A stretch of 64,000 nt of DNA. Source: Dichotomocladium elegans. Its lineage: Eukaryota > Mucoromycota > Mucoromycetes > Mucorales > Lichtheimiaceae. The stretch is taken from NCBI GenBank assembly GCA_025716815.1, contig JAIXMN010000004.1, forward strand, positions 1,860,001-1,924,000, in the 5' to 3' direction. This document shows, piece after piece, positions 44,380 to 54,965 of this stretch. The stretch's first letter is position 1. Each line of letters opens with the position of its first letter. The translations under genes and the position numbers were made by a program. Under the pieces are notes generated by a model. The model did not search any database and was not told the origin of the DNA. It was given only the letters and a program-made list of their open reading frames with translations.

Positions 44380-45540
44380 GAAATGAGCAATCTATTACTC
44401 TCGATGGGCAAGGCCATGTCGTTGAGGAGGAAAATGTACTCTCTTCAACCTGTTTATATTCACATATAATATTCGCGTAGTCTCTCTTTCAGGGGTAATC
44501 CTGACCTTGTTGGTACGCATATTCCCAAGCGAAAAGATTCAGATAAAAGAACCAGACTTTGAGCTCGGCTGCACCGATCACATTTTTCAAACTGATATTT
44601 GAAGAGGCCTTCAGATCATCAGCTGCTAGGAATTCATGTCTGTTCAGCACAGTGATGGGCATCACAGCACGAAAAAAAAAACCCTGGCGGCACTTTGAGA
44701 AACGTAGAGGCAGAGATTGTCCACGATTTCTCAATGAAGAGCATAAAAGTGCGATTTTAGTGCGGATTGATAATTTATCCATTGTCCTAGAGCGGCTGAT
44801 GTACGTTTTGGAATAACTTAAAGCATGCAAGGCGGCAATCTATCAATTTATACAACTTACCATTGACAACGACTCGATTTTCAGCTACAGACAGAAATAC
44901 AGTGATATAAAATCCATCCAAGCGCTTTGATAGGTGCACCCATGGCTAGTCTTGACTTCAGGAGCCGCGTTTCTTTCGATGAGCGTGAGTTCCATATTAA
45001 CATGAAGTGCAGTATGACATGATCCGAAAAGGGGCCTCCACAGTAGTTACAGTAATAAAGGCAAGAGCAAAGACAACGATAATTTTGGAAGCAACATCGT
45101 TATCAGGTTTCATTAGATGTAACTTGTAACTCTTGCAGCCAAAAACTAAGATGAGAAAGGTACGGAGCAGTCTGAAATTGTAAGCAAAGGCACTGTAGCT
45201 GGACATTATCCCAGCCTTCTTAAAGCTAAGATGGTTAAGCATGAACATGTATAAAGGACCATTATTTGGTATTGAATAATGCACCTACTCATAAGGTCTG
45301 GGAATACTTCTTAATGCATCGAGCCTCGAGGGTATATTGATATACCTATCTTCCCACCAAATTCCCCTGAACTCAAATCCTATTGAACAGCTTTGGGCAG
45401 TTATCGACCGCAAAGTAAAACGTAACCAGTCCTTTTAGGAAGCCTGAATCAGTGAAGCATCCAATAGCCAAAGAAAGAGTGAATTTTAAATGTTTGATTC
45501 AAACTGTTGGAAGGGAGATCATGCGGCATTAGACAGGTAG
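44380..45540 (+). pseudogene. Decayed Tc1/IS630-like transposase, relic 3 (near full length)
   Basis: All blocks of a Tc1/IS630 transposase appear in order but in shifting frames. N-terminal helix-turn-helix region ~44590-44760 (SSAARNSCLFSTVMGITA, FEKRRGRDCPRFLNEEHKS, IDNLSIVLERLM). First Asp block ~44955-45100 (VSFDEREFHINMK, then KGASTVVTVIKARAKTTIIL). Second block ~45268-45300 reads HYLVLNNAPTHK, with Asn where the catalytic Asp belongs. Third block ~45350-45420 is split by a frameshift (FPPNSPEL then NPIEQLWAVIDRKVKRN). It is dead, but it identifies the family to which the other relics belong. Confidence 0.75.
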
Positions 45541-45649
45541 GTTGTGTGATTTCAGCATTTGACGAAGCCTTTTGCCTAGGAGGGACTTGTGGTGTCGAGC
45601 ACGAGGTCCATACCAGTTCTCCATGATTAAGCCACAGTCGGTTTTAACA

Positions 45650-46930
45650 TTTTCGTTCAGATCGTCGACGAGCTTTGGTCGGCTCGCTGCTTGTTGATAT
45701 ACGCGTTAAGACGTAGCTTGCGAACAAGAGAGTGTGCGTGCTCATGCTTGGTGGCTGTGTAAAAATCATGATTCTTACCCCGTTTATGTACGTTACAAGG
45801 GAGGTTGTTGATGGGTATACCGTGTAACATTAATGCTTTACACAGTTCACCCATTACTGCAGCCACACGATCAACATCAACGAAAGCATCGGAACCAGCA
45901 CTAGGGCATTTTGGTAGTGTTGCAGGACTTGAATGCCTTATGGGTGGCTTTATAATGGCATTGCTGTGTGATTCCCTTGGTGCGATCGTCATTGTACCTG
46001 AATAACTTGACTGGGTACTAGGAGCTCTTCTCGCACATATAGGGAAATCGTCTTGTCAATCGATGGTTTCTAGTGGATGCATTCCTAGATATATGATGGC
46101 AGGGGATTTGCGTGTTGATATGCATGTGGCATGGCACCCAAGAATTTCGGGGAGGAAAGCATTGGGATTGACTTTGTTCCTCTCGCCTCTAAGAATTTCC
46201 ATAACTCATAGAATCGGTCGATACGTTTCTCCCGATATTTCTTGGCGCCATAATGGAAGTCATCTGCTGCGAACGCATAAGTGTTGTCGTACGCTTGGAG
46301 GATCGGTGGCAATTCAGCGAGGATGGGCTGGGCTTCCGGCGTTAGGTTGTTGGGATTGGGTTTCTGCGTGCGCCGGCCACCACATTCCTTCAGAGTGTTC
46401 GCTGTTAGCCATTTCCTTGAGCAGATCTTCCTTCCAATGGCACATGCTCAACTGAGGGTTGGAAGTGTGATGGAAAAACTCGCCAAATTGCAGCCAGCCA
46501 TAACTTGTAGGCATCCATGATGTCAGTGTAGACATAGACCGCCGCTTCGGACATGTTGCGGCATGGTCCAGCCTCCATGTTGGCAAACTTTGCGTAGTCT
46601 GCCAGGTGTGTCTGTATGGGCGTTCTAATGGCCTCGGTCGATGGCTTGATTTCGTGCATGGCCTTCCTCACGGCGAAACCGAGGTATACTTCATAATGAA
46701 AATGTTTGACCAAGGAGCTCGCTGAAGATCGAAGGCGTGGCATGTACCTGTTGTGGAGGCCAATCCAGGGTGATAGTTGATATGTGTGCGTGGTAAGAAA
46801 GTGGGTAGTCTGCACCAGATTCTCCAGCGTCTCCCGGTAGTCCTTTCTCCGTCCAACAGACCTCAAAGAAGTTTTGATTCAGCTGGATCAGAAGCTCTGA
46901 AAGCGCTTACTGATAGCATCCCTATCTATC
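45650..46930 (-). pseudogene. Decayed TnpB/Fanzor-like element, copy 2
   Basis: Minus-strand pieces align in order with copy 1 at 21560-23720: SLRSVGRRKDYRETLENLVQ, TTHFLTTHTYQLSPW, KPSTEAIRTPIQTHLADYAK, VYVYTDIMDAYK, FYELWKFLEARGTKS, and near the 3' end SLVRKLRLNAYINKQRADQ, a conserved helix of TnpB/Fanzor-like proteins of these fungi. The IDP (first RuvC) block seen in copy 1 is not recognisable here. Frame changes and stops throughout. A deletion or decay removed most of the nuclease core. Confidence 0.5.
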
Positions 46931-47737
46931 CAACATGTCTGTAGATGGTTGGAAAGGCACATGAAGAGATTGTACCAAAACGCCTTGACATTTTAATCAA
47001 TAACTCCATAGGCCATTTTTAGTTAATGCAATATTTATGTCAATAGCATTCATGCAAATGATGAATATTTTTGCAAGCTTTCTCATCGGTTCCGTAAGCG
47101 CTGTGCTAATGAAAGGTTATCAAATGTCTCATCCATTGTAGCACCTCCAAAGTGCTGCATTGAAAATACTGTAGGGGGTTTCATAATACTTTTTCTCTAT
47201 AATACTGGCTGGGATGGAAGAAAGAAAGCGTACTTGTAATATCAACATCATGCATCCTACGTGGTTTCCCGTTGTTGGGCGTGTAACATTTGTGCAACTA
47301 TGTCAAAGACGAGGGTTTCTTCATTAGCTGCTTATCTACCCGTGCTGGGTCGAGTCTGACAAGGGTACCAAATGTGGTCGGTTCCCAGAGCAAGGGTTGG
47401 TATACCGCAAGGTCCCGATTTTTCAATGAATCTGACCGAGCAGCTAGGTCCTTACTAAGGATGACAAGCCGAAATTGAGGCAATTGTAGGCTTTCCCATA
47501 CTGTATACTTTTTTGGCTAGATGGCTGTTATCCATAAATCTAGACGTCTCGCGTAATCCTCCAATCCAATTAGTCAGCAAGCTGAGTAATTGTGCTGCGG
47601 CAGCGACGACGAAATCTTCCGTAAGCAGGGCTGGGAAGGCGATGTTTTTAATTGCGTAATACGTGACGCACAAAAATTTTGCCGGGTATTTATACTGAGA
47701 AGAGTTGATCTGCCATGCTTGCTTCAAAGCATCCATC
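46931..47737. other. Intergenic, upstream region of the short-chain dehydrogenase
   Basis: Short frames on both strands without recognised motifs. The right part should contain the promoter of the dehydrogenase gene. Confidence 0.4.
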
Positions 47738-48608
47738 ATGTCGCTCACCTACGTAATTACTGGTGCTTCCCGCGGTCTTGGTCTCGAATTTGTAAAGCAA
47801 CTGTCGTCCAAGGGCCATACCGTCATTGCCTGCGCACGCAAGCCCGAGAATTCCTCAGGCCTCACATCGCTTGTTGATAACAAGTCTGTGTATGCAGTGA
47901 CTTTGAATACCATCGATATCGATTCCGTCAAGGCAAGCTTCATATATTGAAGGGAAAAAGGGAGTTGGCTCATGGAAGATGACTTGCCGTAGGCTGCTGC
48001 CGAGAAAATTACCCAAATCGCTCCGAATGGCATCGATGTCTTGATCAACAACTCCGGTATATCCGGCCCAACAGCAACCGATATTTACAACACGTAGGCT
48101 ACAGATTTCATTGGAGACATATAGCATCTTACAATGTCTGTAATATAGCACCGGGGACGCTTATGCCGAGGTGTTCAACACCAATGTCATTGGCACCTCT
48201 AACATGATGCAAGAACTTGTCCCCTTACTCAAGAAGGGCAAGACTCGCCATATTATCAACATCTCGTCTATCATGGGATCCAATGCCAACACAACGCGTG
48301 GCACAGGCCCTGCGGTAACAAGAGAAAAGCCGAAAATAAAACCGTGGAACTAAATTGTGTGTTTGTAGTATCGAGTCTCCAAGGCAGCCGAGAACATGCT
48401 GACTCGCGCTTGGGCCGGCGAACTCGGTGATGAGGGCTTTGTCGTCATTGCGATGCACCCTGGATGGGTGCAAACCGATATGGGCGGTTCTGACGCACCT
48501 TTGAAGCCTGAACAATCTGTCAGCGGGATGCTTTCCGTCCTTGATAAACTCGTTTCCAGCCAGAACGGCGCCTTCCTGGATTTTAAGGGCGACACAGTTC
48601 CCTGGTAA
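47738..48608 (+). CDS. Short-chain dehydrogenase/reductase, C-factor-like
   Basis: Four exons (47738-47932, 47993-48093, 48149-48314, 48369-48608) give 233 residues. Rossmann-fold NAD(P)-binding motif TGASRGLGLEF at residues ~7-17, INNSG (NNAG-type) motif, catalytic Ser in INISSIMGS and catalytic YRVSK (Tyr-X3-Lys) created across the last splice. The pattern matches small single-domain SDRs of the CsgA/C-factor group. The substrate cannot be read from sequence. Intron 1 (47933-47992) begins GC (AAG/GCAAGC) and ends TAG. The only nearby GT would delete two residues (Val-Lys) before the acceptor, so GC-AG is the better reading. Confidence 0.9.
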
Positions 48609-49084
48609 ATAAAGGCATGTCGATAGTATCATATCAATGTTTGGACCCTTGAGAATAGAAGTACTTTTGAAGCCAATATTCCAAATGAATAGATGTACCA
48701 AACATGTTAGCTTAAGAAAATGAAAAGATAGGCTTTAAGCCCTTCTTAGTTGACAATCAGTTTTACTGTACTGATAGGTTAATAAGTACTATGATGTTGC
48801 ATGAATAACAGTTGATCGCAACGCGATCAGCTACATAGAGTTTTCTAACAGATCAGCCTTGCGTTGATTAATATCTCCTATTTCTATAAAATTCACTTGG
48901 TCCGTTCTCTTACTGGGTTGATAGATACGAGATTCCCATTGATTCTCGTGCATTTACTGACATCGTTGGTCCCCCATAGGTTGATGTATCTAAGCCCGGA
49001 GTGCGGCATCGAATAAAGAAGGCTTCTAAACAGCTTGCTTTATTACTATGGCTTAAGCATTCATCTCGTTTCAACTGTTATACA
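48609..49084. other. Intergenic, no feature recognised
   Basis: Downstream region of the dehydrogenase gene, AT-rich, no gene seen. Confidence 0.45.
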
Positions 49085-49520
49085 CTATTTTTCAGAAATC
49101 TTTATGCGTGATGACAAATCGAATGTCAGATACATATACGGAGAGATGTCGCACAACAAAGCTTTCTCTTTTATACATTTTTCCATTCTGAAATGAGCAA
49201 TCTATTTTTCTACCAAGATGGCCAAGATCATGTCGTTGATGAGAGTGGCTGTCCTGAACCTACGGACTATGTTGTTGATGAAAAAATGTACTCACTTCAA
49301 TCCGTTTGTTCTCACACTGAATATCTGCGTAGCATATCGTGCAAAGATAACCCTGAGCTTACTCTCTCACACATTCCCCAGCGAAAGGATACAGACATTC
49401 AGATGAAAGAAGCGGGGATCAAGCGCAGTTATACAGCATACACTGACCAAGTCAAGGTCAGATTTTTCAAACGGATGTTTGAGAAGATCTTGAGTGCATC
49501 AGCTGCTAGGACTTCCTGAA
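49085..49520 (+). pseudogene. Decayed Tc1/IS630-like transposase, relic 4 (N-terminal part)
   Basis: A 108-codon open frame (49193-49519) ends TAYTDQVKVRFFKRMFEK, then ILSASAARTS and stop. That is the start of the helix-turn-helix seen in relic 2, so the frame breaks inside the DNA-binding domain. The upstream ~75 residues (MYSLQSVCSHTEYLRS, IPQRKDTDIQMKEAG) are shared with relics 1, 3 and 5. No DDE domain follows; sequence after 49520 is unrelated. Confidence 0.55.
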
Positions 49521-49981
49521 CACCCTTCCTGTGTCTTCTGGTGTGCCAGCTCTCTCGTCCTGTCTCTCCATCCCGATTATCGCCGGGACTACCCAGGATA
49601 ACTCCTGGGTCCTTCGGGACCCTTGAGTGTAAGATGAAGCGTATGGAGGAGTACTGTTTTCTGTTGACTAACAGGTTTTAATCCATGAATGCGAAATCTT
49701 TTTACCTACTGATACGACAACTTTATACAATTCTATGCGACACAATTTTTTTGTATTTTGCACGACATCATTTTATCTTGTTTACGACACTTATTTTTGA
49801 AAATAAAGTATAATTCCCCACAGAGAATACAAACGATAACGGGGGAAGCTGTGTCATCAAAAGCGCTGAGAACTGCCTTTTCGGCAAAGCATTTATCCAT
49901 AATGACTGCTCTGACCAGCGGCAGCTTTGCTTCCAGCTCAGTTGCTTCACTTTGCAGAGACGAGAAGCCACTTACTCTTTG
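49521..49981. other. Intergenic, upstream region of the RRM gene
   Basis: No gene recognised. It contains a small palindrome-rich stretch (CCCGATTATCGCCGGG near 49575) and should hold the promoter of the RRM gene. Confidence 0.4.
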
Positions 49982-50618
49982 ATGGCCAACAACAATAACG
50001 AGAGCAAGTCAACTGTCTATGTTGGTAATATCGCTCTGAAATTCATCCGATTAACTTCGGTCGCTCATAATGCTTCTCATTCCTTTGCATGATTTTTAGG
50101 TGGTCTTGATCAGGACATGACTGAGGAATTGCTTCATGCAGCCTTTATTCCTTTTGGAGATATTGTCTCGGTTCAGCTAGCGGTCGATCCTGGAACGCGT
50201 AAGATTGTCAAATACATGCCTGAGTCAATTCGGCTATATATTGTCGTTTGACCATCGTCATACATGCAACTCCCTTTTATGCAGACAATCAACACAAGGG
50301 CTACGGCTTTGTCGAATTTGAAGAGGAAGCAGACTGCGATGCTGCCATTGACAATATGCATCAAGCTGAGCTTCATGGGAAGGTAATTAAAGTTAACAAG
50401 GCAAAGCCGCATCGCGTACTGGCTGGTTCGAATCGGGCAGGTAAATAACGATCAGTGAATGCTTGGGCGGGACGGTGGTTGTGTGTGAGAACACCCGTTT
50501 CTCAAGTTTGCCTCTAGTATGGAGCGACGATGCATGGTTGCAACAACATGCCATGCCCAAAGACGAACCTGCCGTCGAAGCTCAATCACCTACCAATCCG
50601 CCACCACCTTCACCATGA
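49982..50618 (+). CDS. RRM protein of the cyclophilin-E (PPIE) type, without cyclophilin domain
   Basis: Four exons (49982-50024, 50100-50198, 50285-50440, 50518-50618; introns 75, 86 and 77 bases) give 132 residues. One RRM: RNP2 VYVGGL (created by the first splice), ELLHAAFIPFGDIVSVQLAV, RNP1 KGYGFVEFEEEADCDAAID, then HGKVIKVNKAKPHR. It is followed by VWSDDAWLQQ, the tail that in animal PPIE links the RRM to the cyclophilin domain. Here the protein ends with a Pro-rich stretch (QSPTNPPPPSP) and a stop, so there is no isomerase domain. PPIE is spliceosome-associated; a role in mRNA processing is likely. Confidence 0.88.
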
Positions 50619-50925
50619 CGAGAAGAGAGAGAGAAAAACATATCGAATACATTCTAGCGTTATTGCATCCGTCTGACAAGTGCTCTCATGGTTGATATTG
50701 TGATGTACATATAGAGATGTGTCCTCAAATGAGAAAATTGCTTAAAATGTATTGGGAAGATGCTGCTTTTGTATTGAACAACAGATGTCATAGAAGGTAT
50801 GTGATTGACATACACATATATGCTTCTCTTTATAAAGAAGACGTGGGAATATTGTAATGAGTGAAGCAGGGAGTGAGAAGATGGTTGCGAAATATAGAAG
50901 GTGATGAGGTAGCTCGGACTAGAAG

Positions 50926-51760
50926 ATGTCGCGGTTTTACAACCCGCCCAAAATTCATGAGCAAAAGACGTGGGTTGAACATCTGATGACCTGTCTTCAC
51001 GATGGAGCAACCCAAACCGGCATGTATCGCTTATTTGCCTTCATCACCGTTAGATCATTGAGCTACAGGTGCTGGAGATTGACTTTCCAAAGCCATATAT
51101 GGTACCACTCCAGCAGTTCGCTGGACCTGATCACTCTGGGCGACCGGCAAGGAAGAGAGGAAGCAGCTTTCTGGCAATTACATTGATATACGTCAATAGT
51201 ATAGATGGCAGCTGATAAAGATGAAACTGTGCACTTCAAGTGGGGGGGGGGGGAAGAGTACTGCTGTTAGAAACAACGGTAGTCGATTTTCAGGGGTTCC
51301 CTTCTCTCGGGCCATCTTTTCTTATGAGGTCGTTTAAGAAGTCAAAATAGATGGGCGAATGTGGCACTGGTTTCTATCGAGTGCAAGCATGTCCGTGGTT
51401 ACTATAGACTGGCGCGTCTAGATCGATGTGCTCTACGCTGTAGCACTAAATGAATAACATGATCTCCGCTTAGGAATGGGAGTTATGTCAACGGCAAGAT
51501 CTACATTGCAGGAGAGGAAGCTGACAGCTTCAAGCCTACATCTATCGCGAAAGTATGGTGTGTTACGGCAACTATATAATAAAATGAGATAGAATCGATT
51601 GTGCTGCGAGATGTCCTCGACTTCTACGAATATACTGTATCAGCTGCGGCTATATCATCAGGCCAGAACAGTACATCATAGTAGAGTTATTGTCTTTGCT
51701 CACTACAGCTTACACCATTAATTCTACTGCCGGCAGATGTAATTCACCGGCATGTGATTA
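50926..51760 (+). pseudogene. Possible decayed BAH-domain gene fragment
   Basis: Protein-like pieces in changing frames: 50926-51020 reads FYNPPKIHEQKTWVEHLMTC; 51068-51165 reads VLEIDFPKPYMVPLQQFAGP then DHSGRPARKRGS; 51480-51560 reads SYVNGKIYIAGEEADSFKPT then SIAKVW; ~51652-51690 reads CGYIIRPEQYI. The last two resemble the BAH-domain sequence of RSC1/BAF180-type proteins (VYI..., SIAKIW, WYYRPEQT). Consensus splice sites join only some pieces and later blocks of the domain are missing, so I call it a relic. An alternative is an intact but very divergent gene with introns I failed to place. Confidence 0.3.
51242..51253. repeat. Homopolymer G12
   Basis: Twelve consecutive G on the plus strand; likely length-variable. 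Confidence 0.9.
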
Positions 51761-52964
51761 CTTTTGAAAAGCTTGCATTTCTCATCGAACCCTCACCAGA
51801 AGCTCCCGGGCCGTAACCGCCATCACATATTCGATCTAAAACATCTTTTACTCTGTCTCCTGAGGTCGTTTGCAGTGAACCTGACATTGATGAAATAGCA
51901 TTCTACTTTCCCACAAAATATTAATTCGAGTAACCGTTATCCAAAAATTTCTTCCAGTATTCTACAATGGTTCCCTCACCTATTGTCGCCTCCGGACGGA
52001 GACGCCTATTTAATTTCTAGCCCACATTCGCTTCTACCTGATTCTTGTCGGTATCGCCACTACCATATGAAAGACAAACTGGAAAGACCGAAGCTTCAGG
52101 GAGATATTTAATGGATGGTTGAGAAGGGGATTGGCATCGGCGCGCAGCCATGTCGTAGAATAGTAACAATAAAAGGATTGTGGGTTTAACCCAAATGGTC
52201 AGCAACCTGAGAGAGTGATGTGCGAATCGGTAAAATTAAGGTCAGGTGGACTTAGATTGCCAGAGCAGACAATAGACACATCAGCAGTTGCGGTCTCAAT
52301 GGGAAGCCACAGTTTCTCCGTAAGCTTAATGCATGGAATAGACATCATTCTTAGAATGTTATCGCTCGACAAATCCTGACGGATAAACAATATTTGTTAG
52401 ATGTCAATAATTCTATCATAAACAGTATATGGATCGAATGGATGCGGTGTAAGTTGCTGCATTTTTAACCTGCCTGTCGCTCATGGATTCCACTTCCATA
52501 GGTATATGGGCGGAAGAGGAAAGGTCGCCTGAACTGCTGGTTGAATTTATCATGCATTGGCGCAATACGTGTGTCTTTTCGTTGATGATGTTTTTCACTT
52601 ATCAAGGAATGACAAATGCAGAACCTCCGGGTGCTTATTTTGGAAAATGCGACATAATTTCTAAAAGCAGGCAAAGGATGGGCATTTCCTATGTCCGTTG
52701 CATGAATGTTTTATTCGCTCTGTTCGTTCCGCATTAAGATCAATGTATTGCTCACCTTAAAGCTTGCTCGCTATAATATTTGTTATGGGCTTTTGAAAGA
52801 TGTATGCCAATTCGCAGTGAGTGGACGAGCCCATACATGGAAAATCACATGGGCGATTGTGGACCCAAATAGATTTTCCGGATCTGTTTATTTGCAACTG
52901 TTTTCTCCTTTTCTTCTTGTTCGCCACTTCTTTTCTTACCACGTCTCATCATTTTTTTTCTCTC

Positions 52965-54173
52965 ATGGTGCTGAAGAAGTTTTTCAAAGGAAAGCGAAAA
53001 ATCGGCCTTCCTGATACACTCTCTCGCAGTCTACCATCCGAATTCTCCAGTGTTTTCGCAGGAGAATTCCCACCGTTAACCTCGCGTGCCAAATCCCCCT
53101 CTGACGTCCTTGATTTCGTTGGCCACCCGCGCTGCTCTATCCTCACTGGCAGCTGCGATGATCTCCCCAAGTCGCCACTCGCGACCGCTTCGACCTGCAT
53201 ATCGCAAATGCAGCAACAGCCCGTTCGTCCTATGCCGCCCGTACGGAGAACATCTTTCTACAGCTACTCATATGACGACGATCAGCAGCGTAAGGGAGCC
53301 GCAGCCACACCTCTAACTCTCGTGATGCCCCAACCAATCACAGCTATTCCTCCCACCCGCGATACCGTGCTGCGCTCCACCAGCAAAGACAAAACTCTTG
53401 TATCTTTAAAGGAGTCGGGAATAGGGGTCGAAAAAGAAGAGCAGCACCAGGAGCATCAAGAACAACAGCAGCAGAGAAAGTCTGACGAGTCACCTAACGG
53501 CCTGACCTCATGCACAACGCTACAGAGTCTATACCAGGAACTTGAAAGTTACAGGCTCGAGCATCAAGAGTGGTTACGTCGAGAACGAGAACATCAGCAG
53601 AACGAGGAATGGATGATGATGAAATTGTATGATGTTCAAGCCCAGCTAGACCAGCTTACGGCACATACCGATGATGCTCGCAACCAAAGGATTCTTGACT
53701 ATGGAGTCAGCGAAGACGATGATAGCTCCGGCTATGTTTCTGACCAGGATGATGACGAAGGAGAGGAGGATTGGGGTGATGATGGAGACCCTGTCTCCGA
53801 CCATCGGAGGTACTATTATCCTTCTGTGCGTCACCCACGACCACCGACACCATATCGGCGCCGCCATAACCAGCACATCCACAATCCACAGCATCACCAG
53901 CTGCCTTGGCCATCGTTTATGGTTCCAGGTTCATTTTATCGACATCCATACCGCCATTCCCATAATCCATTACCACCATCGCTGGCACCACCCTTGCCCA
54001 TACACCCACAATATTCACCATATCCGCGTTACATGTATGCCGAGTCGTGGCCGCCTATCAGAAGGCATAAGTCATCGGATGGCAGCCTTCCATCTGTCGG
54101 AAAGAAGAGCTCAATCCGACGGAGCAACAGCACCGACCGTTTTCGTAGCCGAAGGATGCCTGAGTTGATCTAA
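52965..54173 (+). CDS. Low-complexity, mostly disordered protein of unknown function
   Basis: Intronless frame of 402 residues from the ATG at 52965 (MVLKKFFKGKRKIGLPD). The frame is open further upstream, but that part lacks a good start context. Basic N-terminus, Gln/Glu-rich middle (EEQHQEHQEQQQQRKSD), a predicted coiled coil (LQSLYQELESYRLEHQEWLR, REREHQQNEEWMMMKLYDVQ), an acidic patch (GYVSDQDDDEGEEDWGDDGD), then a long His/Pro/Tyr-rich segment (HPRPPTPYRRRHNQHIHNPQ) and a basic Ser/Arg tail (SSIRRSNSTDRFRSRR). No domain recognised. The composition suggests a scaffold or phase-separating protein, but that is a guess. Confidence 0.65.
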   Translation: MVLKKFFKGKRKIGLPDTLSRSLPSEFSSVFAGEFPPLTSRAKSPSDVLDFVGHPRCSILTGSCDDLPKSPLATASTCISQMQQQPVRPMPPVRRTSFYSYSYDDDQQRKGAAATPLTLVMPQPITAIPPTRDTVLRSTSKDKTLVSLKESGIGVEKEEQHQEHQEQQQQRKSDESPNGLTSCTTLQSLYQELESYRLEHQEWLRREREHQQNEEWMMMKLYDVQAQLDQLTAHTDDARNQRILDYGVSEDDDSSGYVSDQDDDEGEEDWGDDGDPVSDHRRYYYPSVRHPRPPTPYRRRHNQHIHNPQHHQLPWPSFMVPGSFYRHPYRHSHNPLPPSLAPPLPIHPQYSPYPRYMYAESWPPIRRHKSSDGSLPSVGKKSSIRRSNSTDRFRSRRMPELI

Positions 54174-54539
54174 AGCAATCCTTATTACATTACATTCTCT
54201 GGAAATTATGCGCCGCATTACTTGCATGTTTGTTATGCAAGGCAGCATGCTGGTACGCACACGCAAGCACTCTAGACATCTTACATTTCTTAGTATGGAA
54301 CTTGCCGGCCCTTCTCATTTTTCTGAACCATAATATGTAGGGATGCGTACACGTCACACCTCGCTTTCTTGTAAATGAAACCGCAATGTGTATCATACAT
54401 TATTCATCCACACAGCCTAAAGTAATTATCGCGCAATAATAGAACTGGCGCTTCGAGAATAAAATACTGTCGCATGTGACCCAATTTAGAAGTCGCAGGA
54501 TCACAAGATGACAAACCAAGTGTCGCATCCTTTTCTTGT
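54174..54539. other. Intergenic, no feature recognised
   Basis: Downstream region of the disordered-protein gene; no motif. Confidence 0.4.
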
Positions 54540-54965
54540 TATCCATTTTACATTCAGAAATGAGCAATCTATTTTCACAAAGGTCGGTAAGGCCATGTCG
54601 TCGAGGAGAAAATGCGCTCTCTTCAATCCGGTTTGTTCTCTCACACAGAATATCTGCGTAATTTATCTTGCAACGATAGCTCTGGGATTGTTGCTATGCA
54701 AGGATTCAGATAAAAGAACCAGACTTTTAAGCTTGGCTACACCGACAAAGATAAGGTCACATATTTCAACGGATGGTTGAGAAGGCCTTTAAATCATCAG
54801 CTGCTAGGAATTCATGTTTGTTCAGCACAGTGATGATCATCACAGCACGAAAAGACCCTGACAGTATTTTTGAGGAACGGAGAGGCAGAGGCCCTTCACG
54901 TATTCTCGATGAAGAGCATAAGAGTGCTATATCCCTACAAATAATAAAGGTTCAACATAGATGAA
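54540..54965 (+). pseudogene. Decayed Tc1/IS630-like transposase, relic 5
   Basis: Same family as relics 1-4. Pieces FRNEQSIFTKVGKAMSSR, then after frame changes SSAARNSCLFSTVMIITA, FEERRGRGPSRILDEEHKSA. Only the N-terminal helix-turn-helix region and GRPRIL-type hook remain. Confidence 0.6.

Larger units (their letters stand above)
50619..52964. other. Intergenic with possible decayed chromatin-type gene
   Basis: Contains a possible BAH-domain relic (50926-51760, separate entry) and a 12-base G run (51242-51253). Beyond 51800 no motif is recognised. A pyrimidine-rich stretch directly upstream of 52965 fits a promoter or 5' untranslated region. Confidence 0.4.

Noticed and set aside
49193..49519. 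108-codon open frame as an independent gene
   Set aside because: Its last part is the start of the Tc1/IS630 helix-turn-helix shared with five other relics, so it is a transposase fragment.
50425..50434. GGTTCGAATC, a tRNA T-arm-like sequence
   Set aside because: It lies in the third exon of the RRM gene (encoding GSNRAG) and no acceptor or anticodon stem surrounds it.
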